Assembly (NCBI RefSeq): GCF_024129735.1
Contig: NZ_JAMXXK010000018.1
Coordinates: forward strand, 1 to 54,670
Direction of reading: 5' to 3'
Length of the DNA stretch: 54,670 bases
Source: Acinetobacter lwoffii
Lineage (GTDB): Bacteria; Pseudomonadota; Gammaproteobacteria; Pseudomonadales; Moraxellaceae
The first letter of the stretch is position 1; every line of letters starts with the position of its first letter. The notes below the pieces were generated by a model, which ran no database searches, was not told the DNA's origin, and was given only the letters and a program-made list of their open reading frames with translations. Made by a program: the position numbers and the translations under genes. Below are positions 17,043 through 26,617 of this stretch, in pieces.

Positions 17043-17693
17043 ATGAATTCCAAACTCTCTAAAGCATTAGGTTTAGGATTATTCACAAGTGTGATCAGCG
17101 TAGCGGCATTTGCCGAGCCACCAGTTCAACCAGGTGAAACACTTGAAAGCTTGTCTAAAGCTAAAATTAGTACCAAGGTGAATGGTCAGGAAGCCTCTTT
17201 AGAAAGCTTGGTGAACTCTGGTCAGATTCGTCTGGTCGATCCGCGTGCAGCAGCACCGCAACCAGCCATGCCAAACACACAGGCACCAATGCCCAATGAT
17301 CCAGCAATGACTCAGGCACCAAATTCAGGTACTGTTTCTCCTCAACCACCTGTCACAGAACCAGGTATGAATGAAGCAGAGGTGCCGGCCAATCTGGTTG
17401 AACCAGCCACTGAATCAGAAGTAGAAGCCAGCACGTCTATCACGATGCCTCAACAACCAACACCGGAAGAACAACAAGCAGCTGTACCAGCAATGTCTGA
17501 AGAGCAACAGCAAGCAGCTATTGCTTCAGAACAACCGATGCCTGAAGCACAGCAACAAGCGGCTGTGACTGAAGCAGATGTGAGCAATGAACAAACTGAA
17601 ATTGCAGCTCAATCTGATGCAGAGCCAGTACTGATGGAAGAACCTTTGAATGCTGCACCTGAAGTGCCGGCTGCGGTAGAACTCGAACAATAA
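17043..17693 (+). CDS. Secreted Pro/Gln/Glu-rich protein
   Basis: Start at ATG 17043 gives a clean signal peptide (MNSKLSKALGLGLFTSVISVAAFAEP); an upstream in-frame ATG at 17031 adds four residues. After a short folded-looking part (SKAKISTKVNGQEASLESLV, VNSGQIRLVDPRAA) the remaining 150 residues are low complexity, with repeats such as MPEAQQQAAV and MSEEQQQAAI. It resembles an intrinsically disordered periplasmic or envelope protein. It ends at a terminator shared with kup. Function unknown. Confidence 0.7.
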   Translation: MNSKLSKALGLGLFTSVISVAAFAEPPVQPGETLESLSKAKISTKVNGQEASLESLVNSGQIRLVDPRAAAPQPAMPNTQAPMPNDPAMTQAPNSGTVSPQPPVTEPGMNEAEVPANLVEPATESEVEASTSITMPQQPTPEEQQAAVPAMSEEQQQAAIASEQPMPEAQQQAAVTEADVSNEQTEIAAQSDAEPVLMEEPLNAAPEVPAAVELEQ

Positions 17694-17723
17694 TCTGAAA
17701 CTCATTTATTTATTGTTTCTCTC

Positions 17724-17761
17724 ATAAAAAAACCAGAGTGTGCCTCTGGTTTTTTTTTATG
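17724..17761. terminator. Bidirectional terminator between the secreted protein and kup
   Basis: AAAAACCAGAG / CTCTGGTTTTT hairpin with A and T runs on both sides; it fits both converging genes. Confidence 0.9.
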
Positions 17762-17774
17762 CTTTTTATTTTAT

Positions 17775-19655
17775 TTACATCTGAATCTGGCTGCCCAGCT
17801 CGACCACACGGTTGGGTGGAATTTGATAGAAATCACTGACCGGACTGGTATTGCGCTGCATAGAAATAAACAGCTTTTCCCGCCACGGTACCATGCCCTC
17901 ACCCACAGTATGCATAATCCGTTCACGTGAAATAAAGAAACTGATCTGCATCAGGTCATATTCAAAATCCCATTGCTCATAGGCCTGTTGTAAAGCTTCC
18001 GGAATATTCGGCTGATCCTTAAAACCATAATAGATAAACACCCGGTAAAAATGCTCACTCAGTTTTTCCAGTTCAATCCGCTCCTGCCTGTCAACAAAAG
18101 GAATATCCCGGGTAATCACCGTCAACATGATATTGCGTTCATGCAAGACCTTATTGTGCTTAATATTATGCAACATGGCATGCGGAACAATATTTGGTGT
18201 ACCGGTCAGGAAAATGGCATCGCCTGGCACAAACTTGGTGCCTTCCCCCATCGAAATACTTTTAATAAACAGATCAATCGGCAAGGCATCCTGTTCCAGC
18301 CGGTTCAGTACCAACGCACGCCCGTCTTTCCAGGTCATGAGAATCGTAAACAGTACCGCACCAATCAGAATTGGCACCCAGCCACCCGAAGCGATTTTCA
18401 AGGACGTTGAGGCCACAAAGACTAAATCCAATGCCAGGAATGGTACAGCAAATAACGCTACTTTCCAGACCGGCCAACGCCAGAAGCCATAGGCCAGAAT
18501 CGAGATCAAAATGGTGCCGCAGAGCATGGTCATGGTCACCGCAACGCCATAAGCACTGGCCAGATTGGCACTATTTTCAAACAGTAAAATCAGGATCAGC
18601 ACCGAGATAAACAACATCCAGTTAATGAAAGGCAGATAAATCTGGCCACGCTCCAATGCAGAGGTATGCTTGACTGACAGGCGCGGCAAATAACGCAATT
18701 GAATGGCTTGATTGACCATAGAAAATACCCCAGTAATGACCGCCTGTGAGGCAATCACCGCCGCTGCAGTCGCCAGTCCAATCATAGGGAATAAGGCCCA
18801 GTCTGGCAGTAGCATATAGAAAGGATTCGCCAGGGCTTCAGGACTACGCAGCAACAAGGCGCCTTGCCCGGCATAATTCAGCAATAAACATGGCAAGACA
18901 ATAATGAACCAGGCCAGCCGAATCGGTAGGCGGCCAAAATGCCCCATATCGGCATAAATCGCTTCACCACCGGTCATGGTCAGAATCACTGCCCCCATGG
19001 TCAGAAAAGCCACATAAGGCTGATCGACCACAAAATGATAGGCCCAGTAGGGATTCACCATCCAGAGTACAAATGGGGTCTGGATAATGCTCCACAAACC
19101 AAAACCGCCAATGGACAAAAACCAGAGCATGGTTAAAGGCCCAAAAAACTTGCCCATAGTGGCTGTGCCGTGTCGCTGTACCATAAACAGTCCGGCCAGA
19201 ATCCCGATGGATAAAGGCACCAGCCACTGATTGAAAATGGGCGTGGCAATACTCAGGCCTTCAATGGCTGAGAGCACGGAGATTGCCGGGGTAATAATCC
19301 CGTCACCGAAAAATAGCGATGCGCCGACAAAACCCAAAGCGATCAGGAATATTTTCTTTTGATCAGAGATTCGTGTGGTACGCAGGTTTAATGCCAGTAG
19401 TGACATGATCCCGCCTTCGCCGTTGTTATCGGCACGCATGATCACCATGACGTATTTAAAGCTGATGGTAAGCATCATGCACCAGAAAATCAGGGACAGG
19501 ATGCCGAGTACAGAAGCTTCGCTAATGGCAAGGTGTGCGGTGAGGAAGCATTGGCGCAGTGCATAGAGCGGACTGGTACCAATATCTCCGAAAACCACCC
19601 CAAGCGCAGCCAGTGTAATCACCGGGAGAGCTGCCTTTTGTGCAGTGCTTTGCAT
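17775..19655 (-). CDS. kup: Kup (TrkD), low-affinity potassium transporter
   Basis: 626 residues, the family's normal length. Signature segments are [20 protein letters not shown] (residues 14-33), [20 protein letters not shown] and [13 protein letters not shown]. About twelve membrane helices occupy the first 440 residues, and the C-terminal 185 form the soluble domain. Kup imports potassium with protons and matters in acid or osmotic stress. It is a single gene, convergent with the secreted protein gene. Confidence 0.95.
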   Translation of the reverse strand: MQSTAQKAALPVITLAALGVVFGDIGTSPLYALRQCFLTAHLAISEASVLGILSLIFWCMMLTISFKYVMVIMRADNNGEGGIMSLLALNLRTTRISDQKKIFLIALGFVGASLFFGDGIITPAISVLSAIEGLSIATPIFNQWLVPLSIGILAGLFMVQRHGTATMGKFFGPLTMLWFLSIGGFGLWSIIQTPFVLWMVNPYWAYHFVVDQPYVAFLTMGAVILTMTGGEAIYADMGHFGRLPIRLAWFIIVLPCLLLNYAGQGALLLRSPEALANPFYMLLPDWALFPMIGLATAAAVIASQAVITGVFSMVNQAIQLRYLPRLSVKHTSALERGQIYLPFINWMLFISVLILILLFENSANLASAYGVAVTMTMLCGTILISILAYGFWRWPVWKVALFAVPFLALDLVFVASTSLKIASGGWVPILIGAVLFTILMTWKDGRALVLNRLEQDALPIDLFIKSISMGEGTKFVPGDAIFLTGTPNIVPHAMLHNIKHNKVLHERNIMLTVITRDIPFVDRQERIELEKLSEHFYRVFIYYGFKDQPNIPEALQQAYEQWDFEYDLMQISFFISRERIMHTVGEGMVPWREKLFISMQRNTSPVSDFYQIPPNRVVELGSQIQM

Positions 19656-19776
19656 ATATTGTCTTCGTTTTTAACAAGCATTTTTGCGAATCATAGCACC
19701 GCATTAAAAGTTTTTCCGCAAATCAATTGTTTCAGCTTGGCACAGCTGGTTTTTTTCGCTATTATCCTCGGCCTAT

Positions 19777-19867
19777 GGTGAGGTGTCCGAGTGGCTGAAG
19801 GAGCACGCCTGGAAAGTGTGTAAACGTTTATAGCGTTTCGAGGGTTCGAATCCCTCTCTCACCGCCA
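19777..19867 (+). tRNA. tRNA-Ser (GGA)
   Basis: A 91-base gene with the long variable arm of class II tRNAs. The anticodon loop CTGGAAA gives GGA; acceptor GGTGAGG pairs with CTCTCACC and is followed by G and an encoded CCA. T-loop GTTCGAATC is canonical. Confidence 0.96.
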
Positions 19868-19873
19868 GAATTT

Positions 19874-19907
19874 AAAAACCCGAATCACATGATTCGGGTT
19901 TTTTTAT
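19874..19907 (+). terminator. Terminator of tRNA-Ser
   Basis: AAACCCGAATCA / TGATTCGGGTTT hairpin followed by a T run directly after the tRNA. Confidence 0.92.
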
Positions 19908-20327
19908 ATTTAATCTTATCCATTATCTAGCCAGCAAAAAAAATCATCTGCTTAGATCTTAAAATATTGTTATCCATCGTCTTAGGTAAATCATTGAATT
20001 GATATCAAGCCTCGTTCATAAAAACCTTTTGCAACACAACACTTACGCTTAATTCTATTTTTTAAAATTTTCATTTTTCATCAGCCAAAAAACTGATGAA
20101 TTGTGCAGTTTCTGTACGCCATTCATTTCAGGTTTTTATTTATGTATTCAAACAAAAAAACTGGCATAGAAATAGCTTAATTTTATTGTCATCAAAGCTA
20201 TGTTATGTTGCTTATAAATTAACTAAAAGGAGAATAAAAACCACAGGATAGAAAGAAATAACCAAGTAAACCGAGCCATTCAAATTTGAAGTTAAAAAAT
20301 AGATACACTGCTATTCGGAGAGTGAAC
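19908..20327. other. 420-base A/T-rich intergenic region
   Basis: No convincing gene on either strand. It should hold the promoter of the small gene that follows; TTGTCA and TATGTT (near 20186-20212) form only a poor pair. AAAGGAG at about 20226 looks like a ribosome binding site but no start codon follows it. Confidence 0.4.
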
Positions 20328-20555
20328 ATGAATAACAGCGCAAACTATGCCAAACAGATTAAAAATGCAAAACGTGGCGGTTATACCCCAACCATTGCCA
20401 AGGACATCAATAAACATAAAATTCAAAAAGCCTTGAGACTCATCGAACAGTGGAGAAGCCTCGCTCAAGAACTCAAACCTCAAATGCAGTTTGATATGGC
20501 CTTTACTTTAGAGGAATGTGCACAAGAATTAGATCGCATCCTGAAAAACAGATAA
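20328..20555 (+). CDS. Small basic protein, 75 aa, unknown
   Basis: Start at ATG 20328 with CGGAGAG seven bases upstream, an excellent ribosome binding site; the longer frame from 20286 begins at TTG. The basic N-terminal half (KNAKRGGYTPTIAKDINKHK) is followed by two amphipathic helices (IQKALRLIEQWRSLAQEL and FDMAFTLEECAQELDRILKN). The charge suggests nucleic-acid or membrane contact, but no family is recognised. Confidence 0.65.
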   Translation: MNNSANYAKQIKNAKRGGYTPTIAKDINKHKIQKALRLIEQWRSLAQELKPQMQFDMAFTLEECAQELDRILKNR

Positions 20556-20759
20556 ACCTTATAACCGACTCATATCCAGAACCAATCCTGTGCTTTCACC
20601 CTCGCCCATATCTTCACATATGGGCGATTTCTTTGCGCATAGCCCAAAACAGAACTTTTCATCCATCGGGTCAAAATAAACAAATCCTGCCGAAACAGTT
20701 TAAACGGTTATTTTTTGGCTTGCGTGACCAAAAAAAATCTGTAAAATGCACTCCACCAT

Positions 20760-20835
<76 letters not shown>

Positions 20836-20841
20836 TATCTT

Positions 20842-20867
20842 AGCCTCGCTTTTTAGTGAGGCTTTGA
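20842..20867 (+). terminator. Terminator after tRNA-Thr
   Basis: GCCTCGC (20843-20849) pairs with GTGAGGC (20856-20862), followed by a short T tract. Confidence 0.7.
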
Positions 20868-20911
20868 TGTTTCTGGGTTTTGGTATTTTCAGCTGAGTCT
20901 TCTTGCACTTT

Positions 20912-21760
20912 CTAGTGCTTCGATTGTGCTGTTACTTGCACATATCTCACGATCCCTTCCTGATATAATTTTCGGCATAGTTTCGCTGTCATCTGAATTT
21001 TAAAATGATCCAGTTTTGAGCCTTGAGCCTGATCATCTGATGGTTTTGAATTCAAAGTCTGTTGCACATAATCAGCAAAGCCGGAAAATACTGGTTCGGA
21101 CAGATCCTGAATCTGGATATTTTTAAATTCAAAACGATCCAGACAGGCATACAATGCCCCCACTGCCATTAAGTCTTTTAAATTCACATCGGCAGATTTC
21201 AATAAAAACTGATATTTACGCCGTTGTAATGCATTTAAATTTTCCCAGCGCTCGGACAACACCAGATGATGAAAACCAATCCGCGCATTTGAATTTAAAA
21301 CACTGCGAACCTGCTCCAAGAATACAGGTACAGGGCTGTGATAGGCTGCATCTAGGCACAACACCACATCAAAATGCTGGGAAAACGGCAATTCTTTTAA
21401 ACGCAAAAATGATGCCTGATAAATAGCATTCAGTTCTGGCAAATGCTGCTGAATATTAGCTACACAAGCAGCCTGTAGTTCGACACCAGCCAGATATTGC
21501 ACCTGATAATGTTGCTGCCAGTACAGCAAGCTGGCGCCCTGACCGCAGCCTAGATCCAGCAGTTTATCTTTTGAATTTAAATTTACAGTTTGTGCAAGGT
21601 GATCGGCCAGCATAAGACAGGCAGCCGCATAATCCTGCTGACCTGCTTGCCAATACCCTAAATTGCTCCAGGGCAATTGCGCGTGATCGCCTAACACAGC
21701 GGCATCAATCGCATACTTGTGCTGGGGAAGACGCTGACGAATTGCCTGAAGCCATTGCAT
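20912..21760 (-). CDS. Class I SAM-dependent methyltransferase
   Basis: 282 residues. Motif I is LLDLGCGQGASLLYW (residues about 68-82), the acidic loop is LAGVELQAACVANI and motif IV is FDVVLCLDAAYHS. A long N-terminal part precedes it (PWSNLGYWQAGQQDYAAACL), as in small-molecule or lipid methyltransferases of the cyclopropane-synthase type. It sits three bases behind the FAD oxidoreductase gene, so the two form an operon and may modify the same substrate. Confidence 0.82.
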   Translation of the reverse strand: MQWLQAIRQRLPQHKYAIDAAVLGDHAQLPWSNLGYWQAGQQDYAAACLMLADHLAQTVNLNSKDKLLDLGCGQGASLLYWQQHYQVQYLAGVELQAACVANIQQHLPELNAIYQASFLRLKELPFSQHFDVVLCLDAAYHSPVPVFLEQVRSVLNSNARIGFHHLVLSERWENLNALQRRKYQFLLKSADVNLKDLMAVGALYACLDRFEFKNIQIQDLSEPVFSGFADYVQQTLNSKPSDDQAQGSKLDHFKIQMTAKLCRKLYQEGIVRYVQVTAQSKH

Positions 21761-21763
21761 GGA

Positions 21764-23071
21764 TTAATAACCCAGTTGCGGAGCCACCTCGACCACAGGT
21801 TTTAAACCTTGGAATGGTAAAGGTGCACCAAAAATTTCCGCAATTTTCATCGCTGAGGTCACTGCTGATTCCAGAATTGGCAAACCATCACATGACCATG
21901 AACCGCAGAAGAAGACTTTACGATTGGCATCCAGATGACGTTGCTGCAATTCCTTATTCAGTGCCACGGTATTGGCATCGACCACTGCACGCGTTAGCAT
22001 CACCGATTTGATCACTTTTTTCGGATCAATGTCGGTCACCGGACGCCAGGTCTGAAATACGGCCGACTTGCCGACCAGAGAAGGTTCAATCGAGTTAAGC
22101 CACACGGTAAATTGCTGACGGGTAAATTTACGATCCATCATATAGCTGAGTACGGCCCAGTCTTTACGCTTTGGCGGCATCACGCTGGCATCGGTATGGA
22201 TGACCAGTTCACCCTGTTCGAATTTGAATTTCTTCAATAATTCAATTTCACTGGCAAACTGTTCTGGATCCAGGAACTCCTCAATTTTGGTGGTCGGTGT
22301 CGCGACAATCACCCGGTCAAACAGTTTTGAATAACCGGCCGCATTTTCAACTTTGACCTGATCGCCCTGCTCTTGTACCAGTGTAATTGCTGAACCGTCT
22401 TCAATATGAATGCCTTCAATCAGCTTGTCGACCAGTGCCGGTGTACCGCCTTGCAGACGCAGTAAAGCATCACCATCGGTCAGTTGGCGCAGAAAAATTA
22501 ACAACGGTTTAGCTGGCCATTCACCAATGGTTTTCGGATTGCAGGTACAGATGGTATATAGCACCGGCATCACCGCACCGTGCCAGAACACTTCTTCAAT
22601 CTCGTTACGATTGATAAATTCTGCCAGGCTGATGTCCTGATTTTTTGATTTAAAGAATTTGGTCAATGCAACTTTTAACTGCAACAGGCCTTTGACCAGA
22701 CGCCAGCCATATTGTTGCAGGCCTTTCCGGTTATTGATGATCGGGATATTGCCAATTCGGCTACGCGATGTGGTCAGCCAGGTTTCAGTTTTATCTTCAA
22801 ATAACCAGCTGCAGGCCATATAGGTCCGCACCGGATAAGTTTTAATGCCCAGATGTGTGGCTAGACTCAGGGTGTTTTTCCACAGATAGGGGTTCATCAC
22901 ACGTAAAGGTGCGTCAATCAGGCCCCCTTCAAATTCAAGGCTATGACTGTCCATGCCGCGACCTGGAAGTGCTTCAAAAATCGTGATGTGATGCCCTGCG
23001 TCCTGGAGAATTCTGGCTGTAGCCAGTCCGGCCATGCCACTACCAATTACTGCGATATCCAAACTGATCAT
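21764..23071 (-). CDS. FAD-dependent amine-oxidase-like oxidoreductase
   Basis: 435 residues. The N-terminal dinucleotide fold is IAVIGSGMAGLATARILQDAGHHITIFEA, followed by the FAD contact DAPLRVMNPYLW. The C-terminal signature FFCGSWSCDGLPILESAVTSAMKIAEIF corresponds to the second FAD motif. This group includes desaturases and lipid-modifying oxidases often encoded with a methyltransferase, as here (three-base gap). Substrate unknown; membrane-lipid modification is a reasonable guess. Confidence 0.82.
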   Translation of the reverse strand: MISLDIAVIGSGMAGLATARILQDAGHHITIFEALPGRGMDSHSLEFEGGLIDAPLRVMNPYLWKNTLSLATHLGIKTYPVRTYMACSWLFEDKTETWLTTSRSRIGNIPIINNRKGLQQYGWRLVKGLLQLKVALTKFFKSKNQDISLAEFINRNEIEEVFWHGAVMPVLYTICTCNPKTIGEWPAKPLLIFLRQLTDGDALLRLQGGTPALVDKLIEGIHIEDGSAITLVQEQGDQVKVENAAGYSKLFDRVIVATPTTKIEEFLDPEQFASEIELLKKFKFEQGELVIHTDASVMPPKRKDWAVLSYMMDRKFTRQQFTVWLNSIEPSLVGKSAVFQTWRPVTDIDPKKVIKSVMLTRAVVDANTVALNKELQQRHLDANRKVFFCGSWSCDGLPILESAVTSAMKIAEIFGAPLPFQGLKPVVEVAPQLGY

Positions 23072-23310
23072 CCGTCATTGAAAAACTACAGAAATTATGT
23101 ACCATGCGCCAATCAAACAGGTTATTAAAATCTTCCAGAATATATGTTTTTCGTAAAGGCCTTTTTGTTCAATTTCACCTGCTTTTTATTCATTTTTCTG
23201 CCTTAGTTAAAATTCCATCAAATCTAAGATTTTATTCATATTTTTATCTAAAAACTTGAAAATTCGCTTTAAAAACAAATAATTTAATTAACCATTTTTA
23301 TAATCCTTGG

Positions 23311-23339
23311 TTGACAAATACTTTTTAAATACCTATGAT
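23311..23339 (+). promoter_or_regulatory. Near-perfect sigma-70 promoter
   Basis: TTGACA (23311-23316), a 17-base spacer and TATGAT (23334-23339). Only one base differs from consensus. It points to a transcription start near 23346, with no credible protein gene downstream. Confidence 0.75.
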
Positions 23340-23345
23340 TCGCAG

Positions 23346-23470
23346 CATAAGAAAACCATAAATTCATCCGGTTCCATTCAGATGCGTTTATGCGAAAATT
23401 GTTTAAAACGACAAGAAACTACAGCGCCTTATAAAATAAAAGCCTCTGCGAAAGCAGAGGCTTCTTTGTT
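23346..23470 (+). ncRNA. Candidate small RNA of about 125 nt
   Basis: Bounded by the strong promoter at 23311-23339 and a strong intrinsic terminator (AAGCCTCTGC / GCAGAGGCTT with a GAAA tetraloop, 23440-23463, then TCTTTGTTTT). The only frame inside starts at ATG 23381 (MRLCENCLKRQETTAPYKIK) and reads straight through the terminator, so a coding role is unlikely. The region lies between the FAD oxidase and ahpC. Identity with a known Acinetobacter sRNA cannot be tested here. Confidence 0.6.
23438..23470 (+). terminator. Terminator of the candidate small RNA
   Basis: Ten-base-pair stem with a GAAA loop at 23440-23463, followed by TCTTTGTTTT. Confidence 0.85.
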
Positions 23471-23640
23471 TTCAGCCCTAGTTGATCATGCAGCATGGTA
23501 CTGAGCTTACTTGATTGCCTCTAATATGCCGCTTAAAAAGCATAGAGTGCAATTCATCAATCCTCATTGTGTTCTCAAATCGGAATCAAACAGCATGATG
23601 TTTTTGTCTAGAATTCATAAATATCTAAACTAAAAAAATA

Positions 23641-23672
23641 AAAAATCCAGCAACTTGTGCTGGATTTTTTGC
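23641..23672 (-). terminator. Terminator of ahpC
   Basis: AAATCCAGCA / TGCTGGATTT hairpin, with T on the minus strand; symmetrical enough to work both ways. Confidence 0.9.
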
Positions 23673-23692
23673 TTCAAAGCATTAGGTTTGAA

Positions 23693-24256
23693 TTAGATTT
23701 TACCCACCAGGTCGATTGATGGAGCAAGTGTTGCTTCACCTTCTTTCCATTTTGCCGGACAAACTTCACCTGGGTGCGCATGTACATATTGTGCAGCTTT
23801 CACTTTACGAAGAAGCTCTTGTGCATCACGGCCGATACCACCCGCATTGATTTCAATGATCTGGATTTTACCTTCGGGATCAATTACGAAAGTACCACGA
23901 TCTGCCAGACCTTCAGCTTCAATCAGTACTTCGAAGTTTTTAGACAATGTCCAGGTTGGATCACCAATCAATGGATACTGGATTTTACCAATCACGTCAG
24001 AGGTATCATGCCAAGCTTTATGGGTGAAATGAGTATCGGTAGACACGCCATAGATTTCTACACCCATTTTCTGGAATTCAGCATACTGATCAGCAAGATC
24101 GCCTAATTCAGTTGGACAAACAAAGGTAAAATCTGCAGGATAGAAAAACACCACTGACCATTTACCTTTCAGGTCTTGCTCAGAAACTTCAATGAACTGA
24201 CCATTGTGGTAAGCAGTTGCATTGAATGGTTGGATTTCAGTATTGATTAAACTCAT
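23693..24256 (-). CDS. ahpC: AhpC, typical 2-Cys peroxiredoxin
   Basis: 187 residues, the standard length. The peroxidatic cysteine is in [17 protein letters not shown] and the resolving cysteine in [13 protein letters not shown]. AhpC reduces hydrogen peroxide, organic peroxides and peroxynitrite in the cytoplasm using AhpF as electron donor; ahpF is not in this window. In the wild-type order it is the left-hand neighbour of ssb. Confidence 0.97.
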   Translation of the reverse strand: MSLINTEIQPFNATAYHNGQFIEVSEQDLKGKWSVVFFYPADFTFVCPTELGDLADQYAEFQKMGVEIYGVSTDTHFTHKAWHDTSDVIGKIQYPLIGDPTWTLSKNFEVLIEAEGLADRGTFVIDPEGKIQIIEINAGGIGRDAQELLRKVKAAQYVHAHPGEVCPAKWKEGEATLAPSIDLVGKI

Positions 24257-24512
24257 GAGATATTTCCTCTGGCTTATTTCTGGGATTGCTTATCTTGTGA
24301 AGCTAGAATACGAAAAATTTCGAAATAGGTAAAACCGCAAGTTTTTATAAAAATGATCGCTTTTTTAGATCATAAATTTCTATGAGTATTGTTCATCTTA
24401 TTTATTTTCTCGATGTAGAGCTGTTCTGATCAAAATAACGCCATGCTTTAACACTTCTTAATATTTTAATAAATCATGGGCTTATATAAACTTAATACCA
24501 ATCTTCAAGACA
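24257..24512. promoter_or_regulatory. ahpC upstream region, no gene
   Basis: About 255 A/T-rich bases that must contain the ahpC promoter. I could not find a convincing OxyR site or other operator, and no open frame of note on either strand. Confidence 0.35.
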
Positions 24513-24524
24513 TAAAAAACCCAC
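24513..24524 (-). terminator. Distal half of the split ssb terminator
   Basis: AAAACCCACC here is complementary to GGTGGGTTTT at 26000-26009 just after ssb. Without the IS between them they would form a ten-base-pair hairpin ending in a T run on the minus strand, at the expected place for the ssb terminator. Confidence 0.65.
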
Positions 24525-24585
24525 CGTATTTAATCTGCACCCCGAAAGTTGGACACTCTTAGTCTAATTTGAAGGGTGCTTTTTA

Positions 24586-25137
24586 ATGGCTAAATATTCT
24601 CAAGAATTCAAATTAAAAGTTGTTGAACATTACTTGTCTGGTCATGGTGACTCTGTGACAGGTCAACTTTTTAATGTTCATAGATCAGATGTTCAAAAGT
24701 GGAGTAAAGCATTTAAACTTTATGGTCTGGTAGGCTTAGAACGTAGAAGATCTAAAACAACTTTTACGGTTGAGTTTAAGTATCAAGTTGTCAAAGTAAT
24801 ACATGAAGAAGGCATTTCATTAAGAGAAGCTATGCAACGCTTTGATATTAATGAAACAAGCACGTTAAGAGATTGGTTGAAACAATATAAAGAAAATGGC
24901 ATAGAGGGTTTGCAACCAAAGCCTAGAGGAAAACTTAACAGTATGCCGAAGCCTAAGATGCCCAAAGCTAAGACAATTAAAGCAGATCAGGATAAAACCC
25001 ATGAGGAACTGCTTGAGGAGTTGGCATATCTACGTGCTGAAGTTGCTTTCCTAAAAAAGCGGAGAGCCTTGATTCAGAAGCAGAAAGAACAGGAAAAAGT
25101 CGAACAGCAACAGCTGCAAGATTCATATCTGAATTAA
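24586..25137 (+). CDS. IS150-group transposase OrfA
   Basis: 183 residues with two helix-turn-helix units (MAKYSQEFKLKVVEHYLSGH and FKYQVVKVIHEEGISLREAM), a basic linker and a C-terminal leucine-zipper-like helix (HEELLEELAYLRAEVAFLKK). The slippery run A AAA AAG at 25053-25059 lies near the end. A -1 shift there joins the frame to OrfB without a stop, so the active OrfAB is likely made by programmed frameshifting. Confidence 0.9.
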   Translation: MAKYSQEFKLKVVEHYLSGHGDSVTGQLFNVHRSDVQKWSKAFKLYGLVGLERRRSKTTFTVEFKYQVVKVIHEEGISLREAMQRFDINETSTLRDWLKQYKENGIEGLQPKPRGKLNSMPKPKMPKAKTIKADQDKTHEELLEELAYLRAEVAFLKKRRALIQKQKEQEKVEQQQLQDSYLN

Positions 25138-25160
25138 GGCAAAACTACCCACTAAAGCAT

Positions 25161-25964
25161 GTGCTATGTGCAGCTAAGATGGCGCGTAGTACCTATTTCT
25201 ATCATCAGAAGTCATCAAAACTCAATGATAAATACAGTGATTTAAAACAGCAAATCAAAGTGATCTATCATCAGCATAAAGGGCGTTATGGGTATCGCAG
25301 AATTACGCTTGCATTGAGAAATACAGGCTTGATCGTGAACCATAAGTGTGTACAGCGATTGATGATATCTATGAAGCTTAAATCACGTATTAGGGTTGTG
25401 AAATACCGTTCGTATAAAGGGCAAGTGGGTAAAATTGAAAACAATGTATTGCAGCGTCAATTCAAGGCTGAGCGACCTAATCAAAAATGGGTTACTGATG
25501 TGACTGAATTTAATATTCGGGGTGACAAGCTTTACTTATCTCCCGTCATGGACCTGTTTAACGGTGAAATCATTGCATTTCAAATGGAACGTAGACCAGT
25601 ATTTGGACTGGTCAAAGATATGCTTAAAGAAGCTATAGAGACACTCAATATAAATGAGAAGCCAATGATCCATTCTGATCAAGGTTGGCAATATCAAATG
25701 AGATTTTACCAGAAACAATTAGCAGAACGAGGGCTCACCCAAAGTATGTCACGTAAGGGGAATTGTTTAGATAATGCTGCTATGGAGAGTTTCTTTGGAA
25801 TACTTAAATCTGAATGTTTCTATGGAGAAGAATTTAAATCAGTTGATGAATTGGAGCAAAAAGTGAAAGAATATATTCACTATTATAACCATGAGCGAAT
25901 CAAGGTTAAATTAAAAGGACTGACCCCTGTAGAATACAGAAATCAGTTCTTAGAAATTGCCTAA
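25161..25964 (+). CDS. IS150-group transposase OrfB (DDE integrase domain)
   Basis: 267 residues from the first ATG in frame, but naturally expressed as the C-terminal part of the OrfAB frameshift product. The HTH_21-like region GRYGYRRITLALRNTGLIVN is followed by the rve integrase core: first Asp in KWVTDVTEFNI, second in MIHSDQGWQYQ, and Glu in NAAMESFFGILKSE. It ends GLTPVEYRNQFLEIA, as in IS150 relatives. No frameshift or stop is seen. Confidence 0.92.
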   Translation: MLCAAKMARSTYFYHQKSSKLNDKYSDLKQQIKVIYHQHKGRYGYRRITLALRNTGLIVNHKCVQRLMISMKLKSRIRVVKYRSYKGQVGKIENNVLQRQFKAERPNQKWVTDVTEFNIRGDKLYLSPVMDLFNGEIIAFQMERRPVFGLVKDMLKEAIETLNINEKPMIHSDQGWQYQMRFYQKQLAERGLTQSMSRKGNCLDNAAMESFFGILKSECFYGEEFKSVDELEQKVKEYIHYYNHERIKVKLKGLTPVEYRNQFLEIA

Positions 25965-25999
25965 CTTACTGTCTAACTTTTGGGGGTCAGATCAATTCA

Positions 26000-26009
26000 G
26001 GTGGGTTTT
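26000..26009 (-). terminator. Proximal half of the split ssb terminator
   Basis: GGTGGGTTTT, 30 bases after the ssb stop codon; partner of 24513-24524, separated from it by the IS. Confidence 0.6.
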
Positions 26010-26038
26010 AATGATGATTTACCTTTTTGACCTACATC

Positions 26039-26617
26039 TCAAAATGGTAAGTCATCATCTAGATCTGCTGCAGGCGCTGCTGTTGGAGCAGGTGCAGATT
26101 TCGGCGCAAAACCACTCGGGTTATTGTTGCCATAACCGCCGCCCTGATTGTTGTTAAAACCGCCTTGCTGTGGTGCTGAACCATAACCCGATTGCGGGTT
26201 ATTGCCATAACCGCCCTGGTTGTTGTTCGCCTGATTATTGTTATTAAAACGTGGCTGGTTAAAGCTGCTCTCGCCCTGATCATTTTGAGGACGGCTAGAG
26301 TCTAACATCTGCATTTGTTCACCACGAATTTCCGTCGTATAGCGTTCCTGACCATTCTGGTCAGTCCACTGACGGGTACGTAATGAACCTTCAATATATA
26401 CTTTTGAGCCTTTACGAAGATATTGCTGCGCAATTTCACCTAAACGGTTATGCAACACGATACGGTGCCATTCCGTTTGTTCTTTACGTTCACCGGTACT
26501 TTTATCTGTCCACGAATCGCTGGTTGCGATCGAAAATTGAGTGAGAGAGCCACCATTTGCAAAAGTTTTGGTTTCCGGATCTTTACCCAAAGTACCCACT
26601 AAGATGACTTTGCTCAC
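26039..26617 (-). CDS. ssb: Chromosomal SSB gene, 5' end replaced by the integrative element
   Basis: Single-stranded DNA-binding protein, OB fold in residues 1-105 (TWHRI-type segment [20 protein letters not shown]), Gly/Asn/Gln-rich linker, and the conserved tip DDDLPF that recruits repair and replication partners. The first codons differ from the expected MRGVNKVI: the frame now opens with GTG AGC, supplied by the left terminus of the 24-kb element, giving (M)[10 protein letters not shown]. The native promoter and first eight codons are at 50938-50961 beyond the far end of the element. No good ribosome binding site precedes the new GTG, so expression may be poor. Confidence 0.93.
   Translation of the reverse strand: MSKVILVGTLGKDPETKTFANGGSLTQFSIATSDSWTDKSTGERKEQTEWHRIVLHNRLGEIAQQYLRKGSKVYIEGSLRTRQWTDQNGQERYTTEIRGEQMQMLDSSRPQNDQGESSFNQPRFNNNNQANNNQGGYGNNPQSGYGSAPQQGGFNNNQGGGYGNNNPSGFAPKSAPAPTAAPAADLDDDLPF
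26603..26611 (-). repeat. ssb target sequence at the left junction
   Basis: AAAGTCATC on the minus strand, codons 6-8 of the native ssb. AAAGTTATT at 50938-50946 is the imperfect partner at the other junction (two mismatches, both C/T). Confidence 0.65.

Larger units (their letters stand above)
24536..25990 (+). mobile_element. IS3-family insertion sequence, IS150 group
   Basis: Ends are imperfect inverted repeats: TGCACCCCGAAAGTTGGACA at the left against TGACCCCCAAAAGTTAGACA read from the right. Two frames encode OrfA and an OrfB with DDE motif. A three-base ATC on each side (24533-24535 and 25991-25993) is a possible target duplication. It is inserted in the apparent loop of the ssb terminator hairpin. 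The IS looks intact and potentially active. Confidence 0.88.
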
